This document shows, piece by piece, positions 1 to 5,171 of a DNA stretch of 5,171 nucleotides. This stretch comes from Neisseriaceae bacterium. GTDB lineage: Bacteria > Pseudomonadota > Gammaproteobacteria > Burkholderiales > Neisseriaceae. Made by a program: the position numbers and the translations under genes. Each line of letters begins with the position of its first letter. The first letter of the stretch is position 1. Below the pieces are notes generated by a model that saw only the letters and a program-made list of their open reading frames with translations, did no database searches and was not told the DNA's origin. Where the stretch lies: contig JASLDB010000279.1 in the NCBI GenBank assembly GCA_030151665.1, positions 1 to 5,171 on the forward strand, in the 5' to 3' direction.

Positions 1-116
1 TGTACCTCACATCTTACTTCTTCATCAATGGTTTAAAAACTGTCGCACTTCATAGTTGAACTCAAGATATTCAACACAAAGGTTACTTTACCAACAAGCA
101 AAATACCCATTCTGCC

Positions 117-437
117 ATGTTAATTCAAACCCAAAACCTTGGTTTTGGTATTAGCCAACTTCACATCGGTGCTAATGGAATGAATGGTAGCGCTAAATGC
201 TTACTGAGCACTAGCGCAGCTAAAAAATTACAAGAAGATCAATTCTACACAGTCAAAAAAGCCATTGTAACCCAACACTGTAGCCAGATATCTGACCTAG
301 AATCAAAATACAATACCGAGCAGACTATTCACTTAAGCCAATACAGTTATTGGTTTTCTTTTGCCACAGGACTCTTATTATTTGGCATGGCTTATTTCTT
401 CCGGCAGCGTTTTTTACGCAAGACAAACTTGATGTAA
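117..437 (+). CDS. Hypothetical protein with one C-terminal transmembrane helix, possibly the remnant of a longer gene
   Basis: I do not recognise this 106-residue protein. Residues 1-76 are polar with two cysteines (Cys28, Cys55) and no recognisable motif. Residues about 77-95 (YSYWFSFATGLLLFGMAYFF) form a clear hydrophobic helix, followed by a basic tail (RQRFLRK). By the positive-inside rule the tail should be cytoplasmic and the long N-terminal part periplasmic, which would need an export signal that this reading lacks. No Shine-Dalgarno precedes the ATG. The frame stays open upstream to a TGA at 57-59, and is open again from position 3 to that TGA. A broken or N-terminally truncated gene is therefore a real alternative. 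The gap to the next small gene is short (25 bp to its earliest ATG, 49 bp to the chosen start), so the two may share a transcript. The frame is credible because of the membrane helix; the start is doubtful. Confidence 0.45.
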   Translation: MLIQTQNLGFGISQLHIGANGMNGSAKCLLSTSAAKKLQEDQFYTVKKAIVTQHCSQISDLESKYNTEQTIHLSQYSYWFSFATGLLLFGMAYFFRQRFLRKTNLM

Positions 438-486
438 CTGAGTATGATATTGGATAACAATCATGCTGAAAACACCTGAGCCACTC

Positions 487-780
487 ATGAAATACACTGC
501 ATTTTTTATGACCTTTTTACTAATGAGCCAAGGCATTTATGCCAAAACACCTTACCCACAAGACGTTCAAAAAATAACGAGCCGAGCCGACACTTGTTTT
601 CATTTTATGGGCGAATTTTCTGGTGATCCCCAAAAAGATGGGCCAAGAAAACTCAATCAAAAAATTAATTTTTACTGCAAAAATATCGACAAAGATTTGC
701 AAAAACTCCATCGAAAATACCAGTCTAATAAAGCCATTCAAGAAAAACTGGCAGAATACGATGATTTATTGTCGATTTAA
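487..780 (+). CDS. Small secreted (periplasmic) protein with a Cys-x-His-Phe motif, function unknown
   Basis: This is a 97-residue protein from the chosen ATG. It begins with a typical signal peptide: MKY, then a hydrophobic core (TAFFMTFLLMSQGIY) and a likely signal peptidase I site after Ala19 (IYA/KT). The mature part is about 78 residues, polar, with two cysteines (Cys37 in TCFHFMGE and Cys64 in FYCKN) that could form a disulphide in the periplasm. The tail is probably helical (KDLQKLHRKYQSNKAIQEKLAEYDDLL). From memory, small exported proteins with a TCxHFxGE-like motif and a second Cys are common in Pseudomonas and Acinetobacter relatives, with no known function. An in-frame ATG at 463 would add eight residues (MLKTPEPL) before the signal peptide and has a weak GGA at 452-454. 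I prefer 487 because it gives a normal short basic n-region. The stop codon lies inside a hairpin that may end the transcript. Confidence 0.75.
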   Translation: MKYTAFFMTFLLMSQGIYAKTPYPQDVQKITSRADTCFHFMGEFSGDPQKDGPRKLNQKINFYCKNIDKDLQKLHRKYQSNKAIQEKLAEYDDLLSI

Positions 781-803
781 ACCCACATGAACCAGTGGGT
801 TTT
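779..803 (+). terminator. Probable hairpin terminator, possibly bidirectional
   Basis: An 8-bp stem AAACCCAC (779-786) pairs with GTGGGTTT (795-802) around an 8-nt loop, and overlaps the TAA stop of the small secreted protein gene. The T run on the plus strand is short (800-803), so termination may be modest. It lies between converging genes (stops at 780 and 834) and could also serve the minus-strand gene, where the tail reads TTTAAAT. Confidence 0.55.
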
Positions 804-833
804 ATGCCAAGAAATGTATTGTAACTAGCACAA

Positions 834-1400
834 TCAGTCTGAAACCAATGCATATTGAGCGATTAATTGGCTAGTTAGTGAAGCAGCTGTTTTTTTGTAC
901 TTACTGGCAAAAGCCTTGCTGTCTTTTTCTGGAAAGATTTGAGCGAAGCTTTCCTCTTCCAATAAGAAAGCTTCGTCTTGGTATTGAATATAGACACTGA
1001 ATTCGGGAATTTCTTGGTCAAATAAGCCCTCATTTTTCAGTTCAATTAAGGATTCAATTAGCATTGAATCATACTCAATGCGTAAAGCATCTTCTATCGC
1101 ATCATCAGTGTTATTAATAAATGGTTCCAAATCCTCATACCGAATCGAACCATAATCGCTGCCATAAGACAATTCAGCAATCCACCAAAAATCAGAATAA
1201 TGAGTCGATGGTTTTTGTGACAACTGTTGTGCCATTTTTTCCAAGGTGTGCCCCATCGCAAAATATTGCCCCGAGATGTCTTCGACACGGCCCAATGCAA
1301 AGACATACAATCGCTCATTGCCAACGCTGTTCTTGATATCAATAAATTGTTTTTTTAAATCAGCTTTGATTTGTGCTTTAAAGGGTAAAAGGGTTTGCAT
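834..1400 (-). CDS. DUF4303-like cytoplasmic protein, function unknown
   Basis: This encodes 188 residues with no signal peptide or membrane segment and a clearly acidic composition, so it is probably a soluble cytoplasmic protein. The layout fits my recollection of DUF4303: an N-terminal helix (FKAQIKADLKKQFIDIKN), a strand reading ERLYVFALGRV (residues 29-39), a central WW-containing segment (FWWIAELSYG, 71-80) and a C-terminal helix (KAFASKYKKTAASLTSQLIAQ). The length also fits that family, whose members are uncharacterised. Related small proteins are sometimes found beside polymorphic toxins as candidate immunity proteins, but no toxin gene is visible here. The start is the ATG at 1400, with an AAGAGAA stretch about 10 nt upstream as a weak ribosome binding site. 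It is transcribed divergently from the regulator gene across a 408-bp spacer and converges on the small secreted protein gene. The reading frame is well supported; the family assignment is tentative. Confidence 0.72.
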   Translation of the reverse strand: MQTLLPFKAQIKADLKKQFIDIKNSVGNERLYVFALGRVEDISGQYFAMGHTLEKMAQQLSQKPSTHYSDFWWIAELSYGSDYGSIRYEDLEPFINNTDDAIEDALRIEYDSMLIESLIELKNEGLFDQEIPEFSVYIQYQDEAFLLEEESFAQIFPEKDSKAFASKYKKTAASLTSQLIAQYALVSD

Positions 1401-1466
1401 GGGCTATATTTCTCTTTATCTGGTTTAACATTTAATTAACACGTCATGGCAACGTGACTAACCCCC

Positions 1467-1495
1467 AATTTAAATCATTTCATTGTTAATCACAA
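1467..1495 (-). promoter_or_regulatory. Candidate sigma70 promoter for the DUF4303-like gene
   Basis: Read on the minus strand, TTGTGA (1490-1495) and TAAATT (1467-1472) are separated by 17 bp. Each matches four of six consensus bases. The start of transcription would fall near 1460, giving a leader of about 60 nt. The region is AT-rich, so chance matches are easy. Confidence 0.28.
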
Positions 1496-1539
1496 TACCT
1501 TGCTTTATCAGGCTACCATGACAACCCCAGACTATCCCC

Positions 1540-1602
1540 ATGAATAATGATGACCATATTATATGTATTTAAATAATATAAACACATATTAGTATTCATC
1601 AT
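1540..1602. repeat. AT-rich nested inverted repeats in the divergent spacer
   Basis: Several short symmetries are packed into 63 bp. ATGAATA (1540-1546) is inverted at 1593-1599. ATGATGA (1547-1553) is inverted at 1596-1602. CATATTATATG (1555-1565) is a palindrome with one central base. ATATTAT (1556-1562) is inverted at 1573-1579. CATATTA (1555-1561) is directly repeated at 1585-1591. This could be a regulator-binding or DNA-bending region, but low-complexity AT sequence gives such matches readily. Confidence 0.35.
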
Positions 1603-1745
1603 ACGACAATTTATTGATTCGCAACTCAGCACTTTAAATATAACAATGGCATTTAATTTATCGAATTTCAATATTCAAGCAAATACTTAATCAAAAACCA
1701 ACTTTTGACTGCCATCAACCATTGCTGGAATCGTGGCAAATTCGC

Positions 1746-1774
1746 TTGACGCTTATGCCAATTTGACTTAATTT
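1746..1774 (+). promoter_or_regulatory. Candidate sigma70 promoter of the GntR-isomerase-MFS operon
   Basis: TTGACG (1746-1751, five of six consensus bases) is followed after 17 bp by TAATTT (1769-1774), which keeps the key T, A and final T of the -10 box. The start would be near 1781, just before the palindromic operator, with a leader of about 28 nt that retains the ribosome binding site. A second TTGACT at 1763-1768 would place transcription so close to the ATG that the Shine-Dalgarno would be lost, so it is less likely. Confidence 0.42.
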
Positions 1775-1782
1775 TAGCAAAC

Positions 1783-1794
1783 TGGTTTAAACCA
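1783..1794. promoter_or_regulatory. Palindromic operator candidate for the GntR/UTRA regulator
   Basis: TGGTTTAAACCA is a perfect 12-bp palindrome. It sits between the predicted transcription start and the Shine-Dalgarno of the regulator gene, 14 bp before its ATG. HutC/PhnF-type GntR regulators bind short palindromes of this kind; as I recall, mycobacterial PhnF uses the very similar TGGTATAGACCA. Binding here would block transcription of the regulator and the two genes behind it, implying negative autoregulation relieved by a ligand. Confidence 0.6.
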
Positions 1795-1808
1795 AAAGGG
1801 ATGACCCA

Positions 1809-2507
1809 ATGACCATATCAACAGTAGAAATAGCCAAAGAGAAACTAAACCAGTTATTGGACAGTGGCCAATTTGCCATTGGTTCTAAGCTGCCATCAGA
1901 ACGAGAGCTTGAGGAATTAACCCAAGTTAAAAGAATGACTTTGCGTCAAGCTTTGCTATTTTTAGAGGCAGAAGAGCGCATTTTTCGCAAAGACCGGCGT
2001 GGTTGGTTTGTGTCCTTGCCCTGCTTTCACTACTACCCAAAATCAACCACCAGTTTCAAATTAGCAGCCTTACAGCAAAATCGACACCCATCTTGGGCAT
2101 ATGTTGAGAAAAACACCTGCTTACCCAATAGCATTGCAGACAATACTTTGTATTTACAAGAAAAAAGCAATGAATTACTGGAAATTACCGGATGGGGCGC
2201 TTTGGATAGTCATAAAGTTTTCTACCATCGCTCATACATTAACCCTTTGGTGGCACCTGATTTTTTGGATGGTTTACATGAGCAATCTTTTCATGAGCAC
2301 TGGCAAACGCAATACCAAAAAACATTGCACACTGACAAAGTCAAAATTACCCCTGTGCGTGTAGATGAGCACATTAGCAAAGAGATTGGCACCACATTGG
2401 GTATGCCAGCAATTTTAATTGAGAAATACCGTGCAGATGATGATGGCCACATTCTGCAATTGGATTGTGAATATTGGCGCTTTGAAGCCGTTAGTATTAA
2501 TTTTTAG
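1809..2507 (+). CDS. GntR family (HutC/UTRA type) transcriptional regulator, PhnR-like
   Basis: This 232-residue DNA-binding regulator has the usual length for the HutC subfamily. Residues about 5-69 form the winged helix-turn-helix: LPSERELEE (28-36) is the classic GntR helix-2 signature, KRMTLRQALLFLEAEE (41-56) holds the recognition helix, and RGWFVS (64-69) closes the wing. Residues about 85-228 form a UTRA ligand-binding domain, ending in the characteristic LDCEYWRFEAV (218-228). RRGWFVS and the D-C-E-Y-W-R ending resemble regulators annotated for phosphonate use (PhnR), but no phosphonate gene is present, so the ligand is unknown. It probably senses the substrate or product of the downstream enzyme and transporter. 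The start is supported by AAAAGGG at 1794-1800, 8 nt before the ATG. Its stop is 9 bp before the next ATG, and the next gene's ribosome binding site overlaps that stop, so co-expression is likely. The family is certain; the specificity is not. Confidence 0.93.
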   Translation: MTISTVEIAKEKLNQLLDSGQFAIGSKLPSERELEELTQVKRMTLRQALLFLEAEERIFRKDRRGWFVSLPCFHYYPKSTTSFKLAALQQNRHPSWAYVEKNTCLPNSIADNTLYLQEKSNELLEITGWGALDSHKVFYHRSYINPLVAPDFLDGLHEQSFHEHWQTQYQKTLHTDKVKITPVRVDEHISKEIGTTLGMPAILIEKYRADDDGHILQLDCEYWRFEAVSINF

Positions 2508-2516
2508 GACGAAATC

Positions 2517-3473
2517 ATGACCACCATTAACCTAGCTGAACGCATTGATAATATTCCATTATTTTTACATGCTTATGCTTTTCATTTGAACATGCGCTTG
2601 GAAAAAATTTTGCCGTTAGATTTATTGACCATTGCCCGTGAAAACCATCTTAAAGGCGTCAAAATCCATGTATTGGATGGAGAAAGCCAATCTCTAGGTC
2701 AAGCTGATGACCAAACCTTGGCAGCATTTAAAGTGGCAGCAGAAGGCTTGGAAATCCACATTGAAACCAGTTCAACAGATTCTGAAGCCATTGACCATGC
2801 TGTGCGTATTGCCCAAAAAACGGGTGCAACATCTGTGCGCTTTTATCCTCGCTATGAAGGCTATTTACAAGATGTATTGCAAAAGATTGCTGCCGATTTA
2901 CAGTATGTCAAAGCCCGCTATGAAAACAGCAAACTTAGCTTTGTCATGGAGCAGCATGAAGATTTAAACAGCCAAGAAATGCATGATTTAGTGCGTGATT
3001 GTGGCATGAAAAACCTGTCTATCTTGTTTGACTTTGCCAACATGATTAATGCCAATGAACAGCCCATGGTCGCACTTCACACCATGGCACCGTTGATTAC
3101 CCAAGTACACATTAAAGATGCTTTGATTATTCCTGAAGGCAATGGTTTTGGTCACAAAGCATGTCAATCAGGACAAGGCGATGTACCATTTAAGGATCTG
3201 CTAAAAGCTTTGTTGTTATTGGGTCAGGACCAAGCCCAAGTGACATCTTTTGGCCTAGAAGAAGAAGTGGATTATTACGCCCCTGCTTTTCGCTTTGATG
3301 ACGAAGGAGACAATCCCTTTATCCCCTGGCGTGCTGTGAGTGAAACACCGATTCCAACGGAAAATTTAACCGAACGCTTAGAGCAAGAAACGAAAGATGC
3401 CTTGGCGCAACTGCATTTCGTGCGCCAAGTTTTGGCGGAAATCAAGCAAGAATACCTTAGCTCAGTAGCCTAA
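2517..3473 (+). CDS. Sugar phosphate isomerase/epimerase family TIM-barrel protein (xylose isomerase-like)
   Basis: This 318-residue cytoplasmic protein belongs to the xylose isomerase-like TIM-barrel (AP endonuclease family 2) superfamily, slightly longer than the usual 260-290. The likely divalent metal ligands occur in the expected order: Glu145 in VMEQHED (143-149), Asp172 in FDFAN (171-175), His198 in HIKD (198-201) and Glu248 in GLEEE (246-250). SGQGDVPF (218-225) is the typical G-x-G-x-V-P-F loop after strand 6 or 7. Relatives isomerise or epimerise sugars, keto-acids or inositol derivatives, so the reaction and substrate cannot be named; an endonuclease role is unlikely given the neighbours. 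A helical tail (about 284-314) extends past the barrel. The ribosome binding site AGGA (2506-2509) overlaps the regulator's stop, with 7 nt to the ATG. It lies between a UTRA regulator and an MFS carrier, which points to catabolism of an imported compound. Confidence 0.9.
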   Translation: MTTINLAERIDNIPLFLHAYAFHLNMRLEKILPLDLLTIARENHLKGVKIHVLDGESQSLGQADDQTLAAFKVAAEGLEIHIETSSTDSEAIDHAVRIAQKTGATSVRFYPRYEGYLQDVLQKIAADLQYVKARYENSKLSFVMEQHEDLNSQEMHDLVRDCGMKNLSILFDFANMINANEQPMVALHTMAPLITQVHIKDALIIPEGNGFGHKACQSGQGDVPFKDLLKALLLLGQDQAQVTSFGLEEEVDYYAPAFRFDDEGDNPFIPWRAVSETPIPTENLTERLEQETKDALAQLHFVRQVLAEIKQEYLSSVA

Positions 3474-3494
3474 AACAGGCGTTAAACAAGAAAC

Positions 3495-3550
3495 AATAAT
3501 AGCAAAAAAGCAGTATCAACAACATCAACAGCAAGAGAAGTACTATTATT
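3495..3550 (+). repeat. Short inverted repeat ahead of the transporter gene
   Basis: AATAATAG (3495-3502) is repeated inverted as CTATTATT (3543-3550), with 40 nt of A- and CAA-rich sequence between. The right arm ends two bases before the GGAG ribosome binding site (3552-3555) of the transporter gene. A weak RNA stem here could affect access to that site or transcript processing. All eight pairs except one are A-T, so it may be chance. Confidence 0.25.
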
Positions 3551-3563
3551 TGGAGAAGCAATC

Positions 3564-4799
3564 ATGCTTTCAAAACGCAATTGGTTTATTTTTAGCCTAT
3601 TAACCTTATGCGGTGGCACCATTTACAAATTGCCATCACTAAAGGATGCTTTTTACATCCCCATGCAAGACTATTTTCACCTTAGCAATGGGCAAATTGG
3701 CAATGCCATGTCAGTTAACTCCATCATGGCAACGATTGGTTTTTTCTTGTCGATCTACTTTGTTGATAAATTGCCACGTCGCCATACCATGCTATTTTCT
3801 TTGGTGGCAACGGGTTTATTGGGCTTTTATTTATCAACCATGCCAGGCTACTGGGCTATTTTGGCTGTATGGGCTTTATTTGGTGTAACTTGCGACATGC
3901 TTAATTGGCCTGTCTTATTAAAGTCAGTAAGCCTATTGGGTGATGAAACCAAACAAGGTCGTTTATTTGGTTATTTGGAAACTGGTCGTGGCTTGGTTGA
4001 TACCATTGTGGCATTCACGGCGTTAGGCTTGTTTACTTATTTTGGCAGCGGTTTATTGGGTTTTAAAGTGGGTATCTGGTTTTACTCTACCATTGCCATC
4101 GTGGTCGGCATTGCCATCTTTATCGCCATGGGCAAAAGCGAACAATTACCAGAAGAAACCAATGCAGCTGAAGAGGAAACGGGTGAGAAAAAAAGCATTG
4201 CTTATGTGCTCAAAAACAAAATCGTTTGGTTAATTGCCTTTAACGTATTCTTTGTCTATGCCGTTTATTGTGGCTTGACTTTCTTCATTCCATTCTTAAA
4301 AAATATATATGCTCTGCCCGTTGCCTTGGTCGGTGCCTATGGCATTATTAACCAATATTGCTTAAAGATGGTAGGAGGTCCGATTGGTGGTTTGATTTCT
4401 GATAAGATTTTAAAATCGCCCAGCAAATATTTGATGTACACTTTTGCCTTGATTGTTGCTGCAGTTGTCGCATTGATTTTACTGCCTCACGAACACATGC
4501 CAGTGTATTTAGGCATGGCAAGCACTTTGGGGTTTGGTGCGATTGTTTTTAGCCAACGTGCGATTTTCTTCGCACCAATTGGCGAGGCCAAAATAGACAA
4601 AAACTTCACGGGCTCTGCCATGGCATTGGGTAGTTTTATTGGTTATTCACCAGCGATGTTTTGTTTTAGTTTATATGGCAATATATTAGACCATTACCCT
4701 GGTTTATTTGGTTACCAAGTGGTTTTTGCTATCATGGGTGGATTCGCTTTTTTGGGCATGTTGACATCATTTGTGTTGGTGCGCAAAATCAAAAAATAG
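3564..4799 (+). CDS. YihN-like MFS transporter
   Basis: This 411-residue inner-membrane carrier of the major facilitator superfamily has about twelve helices: roughly 8-27, 46-66, 74-91, 97-117, 140-162, 168-189, then after an acidic and lysine-rich central loop (190-217) 219-246, 254-277, 288-307, 313-335, 350-373 and 384-406. The loop after helix 2 (DKLPRR, 68-73) and its counterpart after helix 8 (GGLISDKIL, 275-283) are the paired MFS motif A positions. From memory the whole chain, including GGTIYKLPSLKDAFYIPMQ and FGAIVFSQRA, closely resembles E. coli YihN, a carrier of unproven substrate. The start is supported by GGAG at 3552-3555, 8 nt before the ATG. It follows the TIM-barrel gene after 90 bp without an evident terminator, so it is probably the last gene of the operon and imports that enzyme's substrate. 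The family is secure; the substrate is unknown. Confidence 0.93.
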   Translation: MLSKRNWFIFSLLTLCGGTIYKLPSLKDAFYIPMQDYFHLSNGQIGNAMSVNSIMATIGFFLSIYFVDKLPRRHTMLFSLVATGLLGFYLSTMPGYWAILAVWALFGVTCDMLNWPVLLKSVSLLGDETKQGRLFGYLETGRGLVDTIVAFTALGLFTYFGSGLLGFKVGIWFYSTIAIVVGIAIFIAMGKSEQLPEETNAAEEETGEKKSIAYVLKNKIVWLIAFNVFFVYAVYCGLTFFIPFLKNIYALPVALVGAYGIINQYCLKMVGGPIGGLISDKILKSPSKYLMYTFALIVAAVVALILLPHEHMPVYLGMASTLGFGAIVFSQRAIFFAPIGEAKIDKNFTGSAMALGSFIGYSPAMFCFSLYGNILDHYPGLFGYQVVFAIMGGFAFLGMLTSFVLVRKIKK

Positions 4800-4809
4800 T
4801 GCATAAAAC

Positions 4810-4925
4810 AAGCATGGTAACCACAATAAAAAGCAAAGACTGCTTAAGCATTCACATGCCAGTTCGTCTTTAGCACAATATACATATCAAGCCATGACAA
4901 CAACCATAACTTGGTTACCATGCTT
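4810..4925 (+). repeat. Perfect 14-bp inverted repeat in the transporter 3' region
   Basis: AAGCATGGTAACCA (4810-4823) is exactly inverted as TGGTTACCATGCTT (4912-4925), enclosing 88 nt. Small hairpins can form inside: AAGCA/TGCTT (4831-4835 with 4841-4845) and GCAT/ATGC (4848-4851 with 4856-4859). AACCA (4902-4906) could instead pair locally with the right arm at 4912-4916. No target-site duplication flanks it and no coding sequence lies inside. It starts 10 bp after the transporter stop and ends 4 bp before the terminator stem, so it would be part of the operon's 3' untranslated RNA. Confidence 0.7.
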
Positions 4926-4929
4926 TCCT

Positions 4930-4958
4930 AGCCCACATTTTTAGATGTGGGCTTTTTT
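4930..4958 (+). terminator. Strong rho-independent terminator of the regulator-isomerase-transporter operon
   Basis: A perfect 9-bp stem AGCCCACAT (4930-4938) pairs with ATGTGGGCT (4945-4953) around the loop TTTTAG, followed by a run of T to 4958. This is a textbook intrinsic terminator for plus-strand transcription coming from the transporter gene. Confidence 0.9.
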
Positions 4959-5019
4959 CTTGCTCATCAGTGGTGGCTAAGGCTTAAAAAAACATCTTGG
5001 TTTGATAAATCCATGCCAC

Positions 5020-5043
5020 AAAAAAGCCAGCGATACGCTGGCT
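5020..5043 (-). terminator. Rho-independent terminator of the multicopper oxidase gene
   Basis: An 8-bp GC-rich stem, AGCCAGCG (5025-5032) with CGCTGGCT (5036-5043), encloses a 3-nt loop. Read on the minus strand it is followed by six T residues (complement of the A run at 5020-5025). It starts 22 bp after the stop of the convergent gene, the usual spacing for an intrinsic terminator. Confidence 0.88.
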
Positions 5044-5065
5044 ATCAAAGACCACATCAAGCTAA

Positions 5066-5171
5066 TTATGGCACCACGTTTAAATTGGCCATCATACCCA
5101 GATTCTCATGCTCTAAAATATGGCAATGGAACATGCGCAAGCCCTTGCTGTCTTGTCTCGTTTGAATAAAT
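5066..5171 (-). CDS. Multicopper oxidase (CueO-like), C-terminal end only
   Basis: Only the last 34 codons and the stop lie in the window; the gene runs off the right edge. The visible protein contains LRMFHCHILEHENLGMM, the C-terminal copper-binding signature of multicopper oxidases. The Cys of HCH and the following His (ILEH) are type 1 copper ligands, the two His of HCH bridge to the trinuclear centre, and the downstream Met (NLGMM) is the axial type 1 ligand. The closing LEHENLGMM resembles CueO, the periplasmic cuprous oxidase for copper tolerance, and the related CopA-type enzymes. The protein ends only seven residues later (ANLNVVP), as in that group. It converges on the transporter operon and has its own terminator, so it is not part of that operon. 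Family assignment is firm; whether it is CueO, CopA or a laccase cannot be told from this fragment. Confidence 0.9.
   Translation of the reverse strand, partial: FIQTRQDSKGLRMFHCHILEHENLGMMANLNVVP

Larger units (their letters stand above)
1401..1808. other. Non-coding divergent spacer of 408 bp
   Basis: There is no convincing coding sequence here; the only small frame noticed (ATG at 1649, 14 codons) has no ribosome binding site. The region is strongly AT-rich. It holds a candidate promoter for the minus-strand gene (1467-1495), a patch of nested inverted and direct repeats (1540-1602), and a candidate promoter (1746-1774) plus palindromic operator (1783-1794) for the regulator operon. It is long for such a compact stretch, which leaves room for more regulatory sites. 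Confidence 0.7.

Noticed and set aside
29..40. TGGTTTAAAAAC as a further operator copy
   Set aside because: It lacks the right half-site, lies in a probably coding stretch and is not near a promoter of a related gene.
57..59. TGA at 57-59 read as selenocysteine or tryptophan
   Set aside because: TGA is the normal stop of the 834-1400 gene, so the code is standard, and no selenocysteine insertion structure was recognised after this TGA.
1421..1432. TGGTTTAACATT upstream of the DUF4303-like gene as a second operator
   Set aside because: Only the left half matches the TGGTTTAAACCA palindrome; the right half-site is missing. It lies close to that gene's weak ribosome binding site, not over a promoter.
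1649..1693. A 14-codon frame in the divergent spacer as a leader peptide
   Set aside because: No ribosome binding site and no attenuator-like hairpin follow it, and it lies far upstream of the predicted operon start.
2517..3473. The TIM-barrel protein as a DNA repair endonuclease IV
   Set aside because: It shares only the superfamily fold. The residues around the metal ligands and the operon with a regulator and a carrier fit a metabolic isomerase or epimerase better.
4810..4925. The inverted repeat as an insertion sequence
   Set aside because: There is no transposase frame inside 116 bp and no flanking direct duplication. At most it could be a non-autonomous element, which needs additional copies to support.
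4947..5165. A 72-codon plus-strand reading frame
   Set aside because: It starts inside the terminator stem, crosses the second terminator and runs antisense to the multicopper oxidase end, which has a clear copper-site signature. It has no ribosome binding site.

Overview
The window is 5.2 kb of AT-rich bacterial DNA with compact, mostly single-domain genes and standard Shine-Dalgarno and rho-independent terminator signals. The YihN-like MFS carrier, the PhnR-like GntR/UTRA regulator, the CueO-like copper oxidase end and a small secreted Cys-x-His-Phe protein together suggest a low-GC gammaproteobacterium. A relative of Moraxellaceae, Orbaceae or Cardiobacteriales is possible, but the species cannot be named from the sequence alone. 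TGA is an ordinary stop here, so the standard bacterial code applies.

Left part (1-833, plus strand): two small hypothetical genes. The first (117-437) has one C-terminal membrane helix, no convincing ribosome binding site, and an open frame upstream interrupted by a TGA, so it may be the tail of a broken or shortened gene. The second (487-780) encodes a small exported protein with two cysteines. A hairpin overlaps its stop codon. Next, on the minus strand (834-1400), is a cytoplasmic acidic protein resembling DUF4303.

Middle (1401-1808): a 408-bp non-coding divergent spacer. It has candidate promoters in both directions, an AT-rich patch of nested inverted repeats, and a perfect 12-bp palindrome (TGGTTTAAACCA) just upstream of the regulator gene that looks like a GntR/UTRA operator.

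Right part (1809-4799, plus strand): a likely three-gene operon. It encodes a GntR/HutC-type regulator with a UTRA ligand domain, a xylose-isomerase-like TIM-barrel protein (sugar phosphate isomerase/epimerase family) and a YihN-like MFS transporter. The simplest reading is a self-regulated uptake-and-isomerisation module for an unidentified small molecule, probably a sugar, polyol or related acid. The transporter brings it in, the TIM-barrel enzyme converts it, and the regulator senses it or a product. No kinase, aldolase or dehydrogenase is present, so the rest of the pathway must lie elsewhere.

End (4800-5171): the operon's 3' region contains a perfect 14-bp inverted repeat with an 88-nt interior, followed directly by a strong terminator. 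A convergent minus-strand gene, of which only the last 34 codons are visible, encodes the C-terminus of a CueO-type multicopper oxidase and has its own strong terminator. The most noteworthy items are the uncharacterised regulator-isomerase-carrier module with its operator, and the 3' inverted-repeat structure. No CRISPR array, insertion sequence, tRNA or rRNA was seen.
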